Below, piece after piece: positions 8,542 to 17,858 of a stretch of 64,000 bases of DNA. Within the stretch, counting starts at the first letter, position 1; each line of letters opens with the position of its first letter. The stretch is from DAOMNO01 sp035443885 (GTDB lineage Bacteria; Planctomycetota; Phycisphaerae; Phycisphaerales; SM1A02): NCBI GenBank assembly GCA_035443885.1, contig DAOMNO010000003.1, forward strand, positions 62,001-126,000, written 5' to 3'. The notes beneath the pieces are model-generated. The model was given only the letters and a program-made list of their open reading frames with translations. It did no database searches and had not been told where the DNA came from. The position numbers and the translations under genes are program-made.

Positions 8542-9558
8542 CTACACCCGGTCTGCAGGCGTCACGGCACGAAGCACTTTCAGCGCGCGGCGGCCTTTGT
8601 ACTGGCCAATGTGCGCGAGAAACTTCGGCACGCCGCCTGCTGCGAGCACAACCGGGTTCTTGGCGGGCTTCTCGGTCATCAGCAGATCACCGACTTCGAG
8701 ATGGCGCAGCTCGTTCATGGTCATTGTCGTTTCCGCCAAGATGCCGGTCATTTCCAGCGGCGCGTCTGCAAGACGGTTGGCGATGTGACGTCCCCACTCC
8801 GCTTCGCCGCGATGCCGACCCGCGAGGAACCAGCTTTGTGCGGAGAGGTCGTCAATGATCGGCTCGATCGCGTTGAATGGAATGCACAGGCTCATCGTGC
8901 CTGCGCGATTCGTCATGCGAATCTCAAAGCCGATCACCACCACCACTTCGTTCGGCGGAACGATCTGCACAATTTGCGGGTTCGACTCCATGTCTCCCAG
9001 CTTGAACTCGATCTTCCGAATGCCGTCCCACGCTTCCGTCAGCGCGGCCATCGCGCGATCGAGAATCTTCTGAATCAAGCGAGTCTCAATGAGCGTCATC
9101 GCTCGCTGCGGCACGAACAAATCCTGATTCGACCCGCCCAGAAGCCGGTCAATGATCGGATAAATGATGAGCGGCGAAAGCTCCAGACAAAGCTGCCCGT
9201 CAAGCTCATCCGCAGTCACAAGATTGAAACTCGTCGGGTTCGGCAGCGAACTTGTGAACTCTGAATATGTCATCTGCGCCGCGTGATCGACGCGCACTTC
9301 GACAATCGTTCGCAGGAAGCCGGAAAGCGAAGCGCCATAGTTCCTCGCGAAGGTTTCGTGAAGCGTCTGCAAGGCACGCATCTGATCCTTGCTGATGCGC
9401 TCCGGCCGCTTGAAGTCATACTCGCGTATCTCGACCTGATCCATCCCGCGCCGGAATCTGCTGAAGATCATCGGTGCATCCGATGGCGGCGCAACTTCAC
9501 CGGTGTTGACGGCAGTCAACAGTGCGTCAATGTCGGATTGGTCCAATACTTCGGTCAT
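8542..9558 (-). CDS. fliM: Flagellar motor switch protein FliM
   Basis: 338 aa. FliM sits between FliG and FliN in the C-ring and binds CheY-P to reverse the motor. The N-terminal CheY-binding peptide (VLDQSDIDALLTAV) is directly followed by a linker and a middle CheC-like domain (residues ~50-240, with GSNQDLFVPQRAMTLIETRL), then a C-terminal SpoA domain (MTGILAETTMTMNELRHLEVGDLL). I chose the ATG at 9558 because the family starts just before this peptide; an ATG at 9609 is also in frame. No other flagellar or chemotaxis gene occurs in this window, so fliM is isolated here. Confidence 0.92.
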   Translation of the reverse strand: MTEVLDQSDIDALLTAVNTGEVAPPSDAPMIFSRFRRGMDQVEIREYDFKRPERISKDQMRALQTLHETFARNYGASLSGFLRTIVEVRVDHAAQMTYSEFTSSLPNPTSFNLVTADELDGQLCLELSPLIIYPIIDRLLGGSNQDLFVPQRAMTLIETRLIQKILDRAMAALTEAWDGIRKIEFKLGDMESNPQIVQIVPPNEVVVVIGFEIRMTNRAGTMSLCIPFNAIEPIIDDLSAQSWFLAGRHRGEAEWGRHIANRLADAPLEMTGILAETTMTMNELRHLEVGDLLMTEKPAKNPVVLAAGGVPKFLAHIGQYKGRRALKVLRAVTPADRV

Positions 9559-9741
9559 GGCAAGGCCGGGCAGACGGTTTCTCTTGGAAAGACGGTTGGG
9601 GCGTTGCATGAACGACCCGAACGCGCAATACTCTCCCTACGCGGCGTCCATCGCCGCCGTTGACTTATCGGAGCGTTTCCATCCGCACCTTGAGCGGGCC
9701 GCGCCGAGAAGTGCGAAACACGCGCGAAAAAGGGGCTTTTC

Positions 9742-10506
9742 ATGACTAAAATCATCCGCCAGAGCACCGTGCAGCTTGTCGCGCTCGCAGCAATCTGCTT
9801 CGCGTTCTGCGTTCAGTCGGCTTCGGCTCAGCCGAGCTTTCGCGAGCGCGTCAAGGTGCGTGTGGTCGTGCAGGAAGGCTCTGTAACCCCAGGCTCAGAA
9901 GCCATGCTGGGCATCATTCTGGATATTCAACACGGGTGGAAAGTTCAGGCAGGCAAGGGGTCTGGCGATGAAGTGCCGCCTTACATCCCCACGACGATCG
10001 AAGTGAAAACGCCGCGAGGATGGACGCTTGGCACGCTGAAGTGGCCCGAATCCAAGTCTTTCAATCTCGCCGGCGAGCAGCTCCGGGTCTATGACGGGCA
10101 GATGCTGGCTGCGATTCCGGTCCGCATCCCGGCGGACGAATCGCCCGGCCTTTATGCCGTTCAGGCTACAGTGAATTACCAGGCGTGCGATAACTCACTC
10201 TGCGAAATGCCAACTTCCGCGATGGGCGTCGGCGATGTCCGCGTCATTGCGCCAGGAAGCTCTTCCGCGGCCCCCGCTGTCGATGCTGCGACGGCGGAGC
10301 TGTTCCGCAAGACTCTTGCGAGACCCACGCCCGCCATGGTTGATTTCCGCCCCGCAACAATCCCGAACGGCGATCGTTCTGCTGATGGACTTGGCGAGAA
10401 TCGGGAACAATCCTTCTTCGCCGCCTACTGGTATGTATGGGTCATTCTGGGTGTCGTCTTCCTCGGCGGCGTCGGTTTCGTCGCATGGTTCGTGTTTCTT
10501 CGATAA
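9742..10506 (+). CDS. Membrane-anchored DsbD alpha-domain (DsbC superfamily) protein
   Basis: 254 aa. Signal peptide 1-29 (cleavage near ASAQ), then a domain of about 130 residues matching the N-terminal, periplasmic alpha domain of DsbD, including the redox cysteine pair in YQACDNSLCEMP, and a single C-terminal helix (WYVWVILGVVFLGGVGFVAWFVFL). It lacks the DsbD transporter and thioredoxin parts. The next gene is a full DsbD whose own N-terminal domain is clearly similar (shared DVPPYIPTT-like and YQACD motifs), so this is probably an electron acceptor or partner derived by duplication. A GGGG-rich ribosome site lies 5-9 nt before the ATG. Confidence 0.8.
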   Translation: MTKIIRQSTVQLVALAAICFAFCVQSASAQPSFRERVKVRVVVQEGSVTPGSEAMLGIILDIQHGWKVQAGKGSGDEVPPYIPTTIEVKTPRGWTLGTLKWPESKSFNLAGEQLRVYDGQMLAAIPVRIPADESPGLYAVQATVNYQACDNSLCEMPTSAMGVGDVRVIAPGSSSAAPAVDAATAELFRKTLARPTPAMVDFRPATIPNGDRSADGLGENREQSFFAAYWYVWVILGVVFLGGVGFVAWFVFLR

Positions 10507-10575
10507 GTTCGGATCTTCAATCCTTTTATTGAGTCGCAATACGCCTCAGCAAGGCAACGACTCGCCTCTCTTAGC

Positions 10576-12636
10576 ATGATGATTTCTCTCCGCCGCATTC
10601 TGCCGATTCTTGTGCTTGCTCTGACCGCTTCCAGCGCGGTAGGCCAGATCCCGCGCTTTGAACCACCGGGGCGGTCCGCCAGCGAATCCACGCGCGTCAA
10701 CGCGCGCATCGTGATTTACGAAGGCGCGGCGGTGCCGGGTCGTGAAGTCACCATCGGCGTACTGCTGGATATTCAGAATGGTTGGAAGATTCAGGCAGGC
10801 GAAGATTCGGGCGATTACGTCCCGCCATACATTCCAACAACCGTCGCGCTGACGGTCCCATCCGGTTGGCAGGCTGGTCGCGTGCTCTGGCCCAAGGCGA
10901 AAACCTTCACGATGGGCGAAGGCGAGTTCGCAGAATCACTGGCTGGGTATGAGGGCCGAATCATCATCGCGGTGCCAGTGCTTGTGCCCGAAGACGCGCA
11001 ACCGGGCGAAGTAACGATTCGCGCGAACATCGGCTACCAGGCGTGCGACGCCAATCTGTGTGAAATGCCGACTTCTGCCGAAGCGCGCACGCGCATCACT
11101 GTGATTGAGGAAGGCGCGGCTGTCGAAACTCCCGCGCTGGACGAAGCGATTGCGATGTTGTTCGTCGAGCCGCTCTCTCGCCGAGGCGACGCTCTGGCGC
11201 CAGTGCGAGGTGATTCGACAGCCGCTGCACCAGATACCGCGCCACGCGACACCGCGCCACCTGCCGCGCCACGACCGACATTCTTTGGCATTCCACTGCC
11301 GGATACGACTGGCCCGTTCGGCCTGCTGATTCTTGCGGTGCTCTCCGCACTCGGCGGCTTCATTCTCAACCTCACGCCATGTGTGCTGCCCGTCATTCCG
11401 ATCAAGGTGATGACGATCCTTCAGCACGCCAACAAACCGGGCAAGAATCTTGTACTCGGCCTGTGGATGGCGTTCGGCGTCGTCGCGTTCTGGGTTGCGC
11501 TTGGCCTGCCGGTGGCGTTTCTCACTGGCGTGACTGATCCATCGCGACTCTTCGGCATCTGGTGGTTCACGCTCGGTATCGGCGTGCTTATCGCGCTCAT
11601 GGGCATCGGCATCATGGGCCTGTTCACCATTCAACTGCCGCAATCGGTGTATGCCGTCAATCCCAAAGCCGACACCGCGTGGGGATCGTTCCTCTTCGGC
11701 GTGATGACGGCGATCCTCGGCTTACCGTGCTTCGGCTTCGTCGCGGGCGCGCTGCTCGCTGGCTCTGCCACCATGCCGCCCTCGTGGATCATGACCATCT
11801 TCACCTCGCTCGGGGTCGGTATGGCGGTGCCGTATCTCGTCCTTTCAGCGAAACCCTCGCTCGTGGAGAGCCTGCCTCGTACTGGACCAGCAAGCGAACT
11901 CGTGAAACAGGTCATGGGTCTGCTGCTGCTCGCAGCGGCGGCTTACTTTGTCGGTTCAGGGTTGATCGGTCTTGTAAATGAGCGCCCCTACATGGCGCGG
12001 CAACTTCACTGGTGGTCGGTGGGCGTGTTCGCGGGTCTTGCAGGCCTCTGGCTCATCATCCGCACGTTCCAGATCACGCCGAACATCAAACCGCGCATCG
12101 CGTTCCTTCTGATCGGCATGGTGATGACATCCCTCGCGCTGCTCTACGCAGCCGACTCCACGGCGAAGGCTCGCGGCGATTGGGAACTTCGACAAGCCGC
12201 AATCGACGCAGCAGGCGGCGCGGCTTATTTGACCGGCGTATGGAACGACTACACCCCCGTGACCTTCCAGAAAGCGCGCGACGACGGACGCATTGTGGTT
12301 CTCGATTTCACCGCAGAGTGGTGCATCAACTGCAAGGTGCTCAAGTCAACCGTGCTGAATCGCGATCCCGTCAGTAGCCATCTTGCGAAAAGTGATGTGG
12401 TGAAGTTCACCGTCGATCTCACCAGCACAACAGCACCAGGCTGGGATTTTCTGCGCGAGCTTGGGCAGACCGGTATTCCGCTACTGGTGATCTACACACC
12501 TGGCAGCGATGTGCCATGGCAGGCGAACAACTACACGCCTCAGCAGGTCGTCGCAGCGATTGAGCAGGCCCGCGCGAGCGCAGTGGCGAGCGCTGCCGGA
12601 CCATCACCCGGCGATCTTCATACCTCGCGCCGATAG
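10576..12636 (+). CDS. dsbD: Thiol:disulfide interchange protein DsbD
   Basis: 686 aa. Moves reducing equivalents from cytoplasmic thioredoxin across the inner membrane to periplasmic thiol proteins. Domains in order: signal peptide 1-24; alpha domain ~35-175 with YQACDANLCEMP; an Ala/Pro/Thr-rich linker; the eight-helix transporter ~235-520 carrying the paired intramembrane cysteines in LNLTPCVLPVIP and ILGLPCFGF; and a C-terminal thioredoxin domain with the active site EWCINC. All three cysteine pairs expected for a working cascade are present. Lies 69 bp downstream of the stand-alone alpha-domain gene. Its 3' end overlaps the convergent DUF4286 gene by 19 bp. Confidence 0.95.
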   Translation: MMISLRRILPILVLALTASSAVGQIPRFEPPGRSASESTRVNARIVIYEGAAVPGREVTIGVLLDIQNGWKIQAGEDSGDYVPPYIPTTVALTVPSGWQAGRVLWPKAKTFTMGEGEFAESLAGYEGRIIIAVPVLVPEDAQPGEVTIRANIGYQACDANLCEMPTSAEARTRITVIEEGAAVETPALDEAIAMLFVEPLSRRGDALAPVRGDSTAAAPDTAPRDTAPPAAPRPTFFGIPLPDTTGPFGLLILAVLSALGGFILNLTPCVLPVIPIKVMTILQHANKPGKNLVLGLWMAFGVVAFWVALGLPVAFLTGVTDPSRLFGIWWFTLGIGVLIALMGIGIMGLFTIQLPQSVYAVNPKADTAWGSFLFGVMTAILGLPCFGFVAGALLAGSATMPPSWIMTIFTSLGVGMAVPYLVLSAKPSLVESLPRTGPASELVKQVMGLLLLAAAAYFVGSGLIGLVNERPYMARQLHWWSVGVFAGLAGLWLIIRTFQITPNIKPRIAFLLIGMVMTSLALLYAADSTAKARGDWELRQAAIDAAGGAAYLTGVWNDYTPVTFQKARDDGRIVVLDFTAEWCINCKVLKSTVLNRDPVSSHLAKSDVVKFTVDLTSTTAPGWDFLRELGQTGIPLLVIYTPGSDVPWQANNYTPQQVVAAIEQARASAVASAAGPSPGDLHTSRR

Positions 12637-12950
12637 TGTGCTACAACTTCTCCCGTTGTTCGCGCATAAGTCAGGCCGCGCTCAGGCGGAAATCGTTTGA
12701 GACCTTCCGAGCGGAGTCGTGGCGCGTGGTCGCGCTCGTATCTTGCAAAGGCTTCGCGACTGACAAAGTGATACCGCACTTCGACAGTCATTGTGTTTGC
12801 ACTGGATTCACTCGGATCAATCACCACGACCTCAGCATCACGCGCACCCGCATCGCATACATCGCGCAAATGCTCCGTGCGAAGCCACTCAATCCACTCC
12901 TTCGCCACGTCCGATGTCGTAAACGTGCACCGCACTGTGTATGCGAACAT
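12618..12950 (-). CDS. DUF4286 family protein
   Basis: 110 aa, soluble. Fits the small ferredoxin-fold DUF4286 family: an N-terminal strand (FAYTVRCTF), a helix with a tryptophan pair (KEWIEWLRTEHLRDVCDAGA), then 'TVEVRYHFVSREAFARYERDHAPRLRSEGLKRFPPERGLTYARTTGEVV'-type sequence common to the family. No function is established. It starts 2 bp after the O-antigen ligase stop, so it is the last gene of that operon. Confidence 0.8.
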   Translation of the reverse strand: MFAYTVRCTFTTSDVAKEWIEWLRTEHLRDVCDAGARDAEVVVIDPSESSANTMTVEVRYHFVSREAFARYERDHAPRLRSEGLKRFPPERGLTYARTTGEVVAHYRREV

Positions 12951-12952
12951 CC

Positions 12953-15157
12953 TTAATGCTCCTCAACCTCGCGAAGTCGCTGTTCGATCAGTTGACGTAT
13001 TCGCGGCGGCATCCGCTTCAGCTCATCCAGCTCGAAGTTTCGATCAGCTTCGATCGCACGACGATAGGCATCCGCTGCTTCATGTCGGCGACCGGAGAGC
13101 CATAGCACATCTCCCAGGCTCTGCCACGGCTGTATGCCATGCGGATCGCGCTCCGTCAATCGAGACAAGTCTGCAATGGCGAGATCGATGTATGCCATAT
13201 CACCAGTCGCAGCAGCAAGGTGCGCTGCGATTCCCGCTCGTAAACCGAATGAACCTGGACTGCGATGCTGCGCGACCGCCGTATCAGCAATCGCCAGCGC
13301 ACGATGCAGCAGTTGAACTCGCTCACCTTCAGGCGCACGTGCTGCTGCCAGTTCAAGCTGACGCACCGCCGCTTGAAGAGGAAGTACGTTCGTATTCAGC
13401 GACGCATGAGCATTGACAAGTCGCTCGGCAGCAGTGATGCGCTGTGCGGCCTGTTCTGAGGGCCGTTCACTGAATGGGATCAACGCTGAAGCTGCATGTG
13501 CGACCTTCGATTGCTGAATCATCGAGGGAACCATCCCTGTCGCGCCGAGCCACACCGCGCACGCAACCGGGGTGATGGACAGGCAGATTTCCAACGCGCG
13601 GCGAACTGCTGAAGGTGAATGCTGCAACGGGCGCATGCCACCCGCGGCGGAAACGCCGAAAATGCACATCGCCCACATGACCGAACCGGGCAGAAAGAAC
13701 GTCATCTCGATCTGGCCATGCACGAGCAGCGCGCCTGCCGCCGCTGCGAGAGACCAGTTTGCAGTGCGATGATCCGCTCGCCGAAGCAGCGCCGCCAGCG
13801 CAAGTGCAATCGCTGCCAATCCTGCAATGCCGAGCAATCGCAGGAGCGCATCAGACGCGCCGATCACATGAGCTTCCGCCATAAGCGAAGGCATCCACGC
13901 CAGAAACGCCACCCCCGCTGCAAGGCGTGGCAACGCATGCCGGAAAAATCGCTGCTCCTCTTCACCCGGCAACTCTTTCGGCTCTGTCGCTGATACAGAT
14001 CGACCCGCGTGTGCAATCAGTGCGAGACATAATCCACACCATGCAAGCCCCAGCACACCAAGCGTAACGCGCCAATCGATGAACATGGAGTGCGCGCTGA
14101 TGACTTCTTCCGGATTGCGCGGCAGGCGAAACCGCGTGTATTCCGTCTGAAAGCCGTCCGGCCCGACGCCAAAGAACGACGCATCGGACGCCATTCGGCC
14201 TGAACTGACCAGATAGTGCCAGCGGAATAGGAGGCTCTTTTCGTTGAGGAACCCTTCGGGCAGTACGGTGCCGCGTGCAACGATCGCCAGCAACGCCAGC
14301 GGCGCAAGAAGGATCAAAAGAACGCGTCCCCATCGCTGCGCAAGTGCCATGGCTTGCAACGAAAGAAGCGGAACAACCGCTACGCTGAGGCCGATCATCG
14401 CTGCGCCAATCGCGCCTTTCGATCCTGTCAGCCAAAGCGCGCCGCCGCACGCACCGATGAAGAGCGCAACACCTACTCGCCACGCGAACGCCATGCGACG
14501 GCTTGCAATGAGCAGCCCTGCACTGAAAACAAGCCCGACCACCATGACAGATCCGAAGATGTTGGTCGTCGGAAACCAGCCCGCCGGTTGCACCTGTCGC
14601 AGGCGGCGTTCAAAAATCCGCGCCTGCGCAGAATCCGGCTCCCAGCCACGATCGGCCAAAAATGCGTCGCGATTGGATTCATATGCTGCGACGGTATCTG
14701 CATGTTCGATGGTCACCTGCAACCCACCCCGAACCAGCAGCGGCGCGATCACCGCCAGCAGGAGCGCGATCGTCACCGCGCGCATCGTGCGATCGCGCGC
14801 CAAATGGGCGACGGTAACCGCTGCGAACGCCGCTGCGAGCCACGTTGAACCCCGCCAGAGGTCGCCTGCATCGCGCCACGCATGATGCAGCACGATCGGT
14901 GCAGGAATCGCAGCCAGCATGAGCAGGATCAGATTGAGCGGTCGGCCCTGCATTCGCTCCGCAAACAGTCCAACTGAACAGGCGATCAGCAGCACAACAT
15001 CGAATACAAGACTGCCCGCCATGCTCATGCCTGCAAACGGCAGCGGGTCCAGCGCGGGGTCGATATCGAACCAGACCTGAGGCGCGAATGCGATCATGCA
15101 CCGCACGAGCGCGATCGCGCTGATCACCAGGAGCGCGACCCAGCGCAGTGTGGTCAT
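12953..15157 (-). CDS. O-antigen ligase/polymerase family membrane protein with C-terminal TPRs
   Basis: 734 aa. About twelve predicted membrane helices fill residues 1-520, with the larger periplasmic loop of the O-antigen ligase (Wzy_C/WaaL) family near 290-370 containing SLLFRWHYLVSSGRMASDASFFGVGPDGFQ (only the 'HYL...GVGPDGF' pattern is diagnostic). Residues 580-734 are soluble and hold tetratricopeptide-like repeats (LGDVLWLSGRRHEAADAYRRAIEAD). It would join or polymerise undecaprenyl-linked glycans at the periplasmic face. The ATG overlaps the stop of the WecA/MraY-like gene (ATGA), which supports a lipid-linked sugar pathway. Confidence 0.82.
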   Translation of the reverse strand: MTTLRWVALLVISAIALVRCMIAFAPQVWFDIDPALDPLPFAGMSMAGSLVFDVVLLIACSVGLFAERMQGRPLNLILLMLAAIPAPIVLHHAWRDAGDLWRGSTWLAAAFAAVTVAHLARDRTMRAVTIALLLAVIAPLLVRGGLQVTIEHADTVAAYESNRDAFLADRGWEPDSAQARIFERRLRQVQPAGWFPTTNIFGSVMVVGLVFSAGLLIASRRMAFAWRVGVALFIGACGGALWLTGSKGAIGAAMIGLSVAVVPLLSLQAMALAQRWGRVLLILLAPLALLAIVARGTVLPEGFLNEKSLLFRWHYLVSSGRMASDASFFGVGPDGFQTEYTRFRLPRNPEEVISAHSMFIDWRVTLGVLGLAWCGLCLALIAHAGRSVSATEPKELPGEEEQRFFRHALPRLAAGVAFLAWMPSLMAEAHVIGASDALLRLLGIAGLAAIALALAALLRRADHRTANWSLAAAAGALLVHGQIEMTFFLPGSVMWAMCIFGVSAAGGMRPLQHSPSAVRRALEICLSITPVACAVWLGATGMVPSMIQQSKVAHAASALIPFSERPSEQAAQRITAAERLVNAHASLNTNVLPLQAAVRQLELAAARAPEGERVQLLHRALAIADTAVAQHRSPGSFGLRAGIAAHLAAATGDMAYIDLAIADLSRLTERDPHGIQPWQSLGDVLWLSGRRHEAADAYRRAIEADRNFELDELKRMPPRIRQLIEQRLREVEEH

Positions 15158-16341
15158 GCGCGACTCCCTTTGCGCGTTTCAGCCTCACTTCTCGCAGGTC
15201 GGCTGGCGTGTTCAAACAGCGCGATCACACACAGCACCAGCAGCGTCTGCACGCCTACAAGCGCGGCTTGCCAGCCCTGCAAACTGCCCAGCGAAATGCC
15301 GCCAATGCCCGTTACTGCCGTAGCGGCCCAGATCACAATGACCGCGCCGCGTTTGGAAAGTCCTCGCTGCACGAGTCGATGTGAAAAGTGCTGTTGATCG
15401 CCCACGAATGGGCTGCGACCCTGCCTGAGGCGAATGAGTGTTACGCTGGCGAAATCGTACAGCGGAATCGCCAGCACGATGACAGGCATAAAGACTGCGT
15501 ACCATCCGCCGCCAAGCGGATAGTCCATCTGCGAGCCGTCGTAATACGTCGTCCGTGCGGTGAGCACGGCCAGCACGAAGCCGACGACAAGCGAGCCGCC
15601 ATCGCCCATGAAGATTTTCGCACCGCCACGAAGTGGGAAGTTGAACACGAGAAAACCCAGCAGCCCGCCCACCAGCAGCGCGAGCGTGCCTGCGATGAAC
15701 CATTGTGAGTTCAGAATCGTTGCAGCCATGAACAGGCTCGCTGCGATGGCGCACACGCCCGCTGCAAGGCCGTCCATATTGTCCAGAAAGTTGACGGCGT
15801 TCGTGATAGACACGATCCAGAGCACCGTCATCACGATGCTCGGCAGTTGATTCATCACACCCGGCAGGCCAAGCCATCCATCAACCGCTTCAAGCAGCCG
15901 CACATCGAACCAGATGGCCAGCATCGATGCGATCACAATCTGCACACCGAGTTTGATCGCTGCGCCGAGACTGCGTCGATCGTCCGCAAGACCAAGCCCA
16001 TGCAGCACAGTCATGCCGATGAGCACCGCGAGCGCGGTCGGCGTGGTTTCGCGAATGCGGTCAAGATGCTCTTCGATGCCCGGCGCCAACCGCGCGATCG
16101 TGCCCGCATCAAGCAGCCACACGGCAGCCAGTCCCAGTGCAAGTGGCAACGCCACTGCGGTGAAGATCGCTATGCCGCCGATGTTCGGTACATGGCGCAG
16201 TTCTTTGACATGCCCCTTGGCGCCAGGTGAATCAAGCGCACCAGCACGATGACCCACACGCACAAGAAGCGCGGTCATCGGCAGCGCAAGCCCCAGGCCG
16301 ATTGCACACAACGCCAGCACCGGCCAAACCATTCCGCTCAT
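15154..16341 (-). CDS. Undecaprenyl-phosphate sugar-1-phosphate transferase (WecA/MraY family)
   Basis: 395 aa, ten or eleven membrane helices. Transfers a UDP-sugar-1-phosphate to undecaprenyl phosphate, the first step of O-antigen, enterobacterial-antigen or exopolysaccharide lipid-linked synthesis. Motifs: RHVPNIGGIAIF, LADDRRSLGA (Mg-binding DD), NAVNFLDNMDGLAAG, FMGDGGSLVVGF and the cytoplasmic HFSHRLVQRGLSKR loop. The motif set fits WecA/TagO better than peptidoglycan MraY. A TACCAT hexamer (16354-16349) ends 7 nt before the ATG, a leaderless-type start. First gene of the operon ending in DUF4286. Confidence 0.88.
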   Translation of the reverse strand: MSGMVWPVLALCAIGLGLALPMTALLVRVGHRAGALDSPGAKGHVKELRHVPNIGGIAIFTAVALPLALGLAAVWLLDAGTIARLAPGIEEHLDRIRETTPTALAVLIGMTVLHGLGLADDRRSLGAAIKLGVQIVIASMLAIWFDVRLLEAVDGWLGLPGVMNQLPSIVMTVLWIVSITNAVNFLDNMDGLAAGVCAIAASLFMAATILNSQWFIAGTLALLVGGLLGFLVFNFPLRGGAKIFMGDGGSLVVGFVLAVLTARTTYYDGSQMDYPLGGGWYAVFMPVIVLAIPLYDFASVTLIRLRQGRSPFVGDQQHFSHRLVQRGLSKRGAVIVIWAATAVTGIGGISLGSLQGWQAALVGVQTLLVLCVIALFEHASRPARSEAETRKGSRA

Positions 16342-16471
16342 GGCGCGTATGGTAAAGCAGGATCACCACATGTGTCGCGGTATCGCTTCGCCTCGCTGAT
16401 CGTCCATGCGCGATCGTTGCCCGATTCGATGTCGTCATCTCTGCATCCGGTAAGCCCAATGCTGCCAGACC

Positions 16472-17242
16472 TCAGTTACCCAGACGACCCAGTATGCCGA
16501 GCAGTACAACGCCGACAACGACGGTGCCGATGACGATGAGATTACTGTACACGAGCATCAGCACAATCGTAACTGGCGCGAGAATCCACTTTTGCCCGTT
16601 GAAGAATGTGGCGGCTCCCCAGCCGAAGTATCCCAGTGCCACCGCCAACGAGAGGATGCCGAATGCCTGGTTTACATACACTACAAGCGGCATGAGCATG
16701 AGCTGAATCAGAAACACTTCGCCAAGCACGAACAGACACAACACGAGGCACTCGACGAAACTTCGTCCACCGCGCCAGAAGGTCAATCGCATCATCCCTG
16801 CCATGATTGGCAGCGTGAAGAAATACAACAGGTGGAGCCAGCGACCGTACCACTCGAGAATGGGGCGCGCCATCTCCGCATTCTCCTGCAGGTTCTGTGC
16901 ACCAGTTGCAACTTCGGCCGCGCCGGGCAGGAGCTGAGCGGTCGCCACGACCATCGCGCCCGTAATGAAACAGAATTTGAGCGGATTCGTGTATGCCTGA
17001 CGCCTGCCTCGAACGTATTCGGACGCGACAAACCCGGGCCGCCACAACATGTCTCCGACCGTGCGCAGCAGCGGCCATTCCCACGACACGATCTGATGCG
17101 AAAAATCGCTGATGACGGAGCGAATCGTCAATGTGCGATGCCGATGATCCTGCCCGCATTTCGTGCAGAATCGGCCGGTCAGCGGCTCGCCGCAGTTGAG
17201 GCAACGGTCATACGCTTCAGGAGATGGGACGACCGTTGACAT
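16472..17242 (-). CDS. DUF3667 zinc-ribbon membrane protein
   Basis: 256 aa. N-terminal zinc ribbon CLNCGEPLTGRFCTKCGQ at residues ~14-31, then the conserved DUF3667 core (GDMLWRPGFVASEYVRGRRQAYTNPLKFCF) with hydrophobic segments near 95-112, 140-160, 175-195, 200-220 and 230-250. Family members are inner-membrane proteins without known activity. I took the ATG at 17242, since five extra residues in the longer frame add nothing. No close operon partner. Confidence 0.8.
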   Translation of the reverse strand: MSTVVPSPEAYDRCLNCGEPLTGRFCTKCGQDHRHRTLTIRSVISDFSHQIVSWEWPLLRTVGDMLWRPGFVASEYVRGRRQAYTNPLKFCFITGAMVVATAQLLPGAAEVATGAQNLQENAEMARPILEWYGRWLHLLYFFTLPIMAGMMRLTFWRGGRSFVECLVLCLFVLGEVFLIQLMLMPLVVYVNQAFGILSLAVALGYFGWGAATFFNGQKWILAPVTIVLMLVYSNLIVIGTVVVGVVLLGILGRLGN

Positions 17243-17309
17243 AAGCGGGCTGCGCACGCGGGATTCATAACAAGTGTCGCCTGTAGGGGCAGGAAGTTCA
17301 AGCCACGGG

Positions 17310-17624
17310 TCAAACCTTCACATTCCGCCACACTTCAACGCGCGGCGGCCCGTCAAGCAGCGCTCTCCACTCCGCGAGCAATGCTTTCATCTGCGGATCG
17401 TTCTGCACTCGGTCTTCATCTGCTTCGTAGGTTTCCGCCGTGTCGTACTCAAAGACCTCAATCAACCGGCTCGCATCCTCTCGATGTTCGAGTACACGCA
17501 TGTGGATGCCGCCGGGCGATTCGTAATACAACCTCGCCTTGCGCAGAAATGTGAGCAATGCGTCACGCTTACCCGGCAGGGTGCGGATGTGAAGGTGGAG
17601 CGTGATCGCAGGTCGGTCGGCCAT
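17310..17624 (-). CDS. ABM-type (dimeric alpha/beta barrel) small protein
   Basis: 104 aa. One ferredoxin-like antibiotic-biosynthesis-monooxygenase fold: strand ITLHLHIRTLPGK, helix RDALLTFLRKARLYYESPGG, strand HMRVLEHREDASRLIEVFEYDTAETYEADEDRV, then the helix QMKALLAEWRALLDG and final strand. Such proteins are quinol monooxygenases, heme or small-molecule binders; nothing here identifies the substrate. No signal peptide. Stands alone, 67 bp from the DUF3667 gene. Confidence 0.6.
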   Translation of the reverse strand: MADRPAITLHLHIRTLPGKRDALLTFLRKARLYYESPGGIHMRVLEHREDASRLIEVFEYDTAETYEADEDRVQNDPQMKALLAEWRALLDGPPRVEVWRNVKV

Positions 17625-17756
17625 CGCCGGATTAGAGCATACTCACTCAAACCTGGAACGCGACCTTGCAAAAACCGGGTTAACGACCCCGCCAACAGGG
17701 TTTCCACCCCACTGCCCCCCCCGCCATGGCATGAGACGGTTTTTTTTACAAGCGCA

Positions 17757-17786
17757 TTGACTCGCCATATAAAGTTAGCGTATACT
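17757..17786 (+). promoter_or_regulatory. Strong sigma70-like promoter upstream of the DUF7670-type gene
   Basis: TTGACT at 17757-17762 and TATACT at 17781-17786 with 18 bp spacing, preceded by an A/T-rich tract with an eight-T run (17741-17748). Expected start near 17793, giving about 65 nt of leader before the ATG at 17859, which has AAGGAAG at -15 to -9. Confidence 0.65.
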
Positions 17787-17858
17787 AATAATCGACAACG
17801 AGCCTGATAACGCCCGCATCATGGCTCCGATTGACGCAGCTCAAGAAGGAAGAACTTC

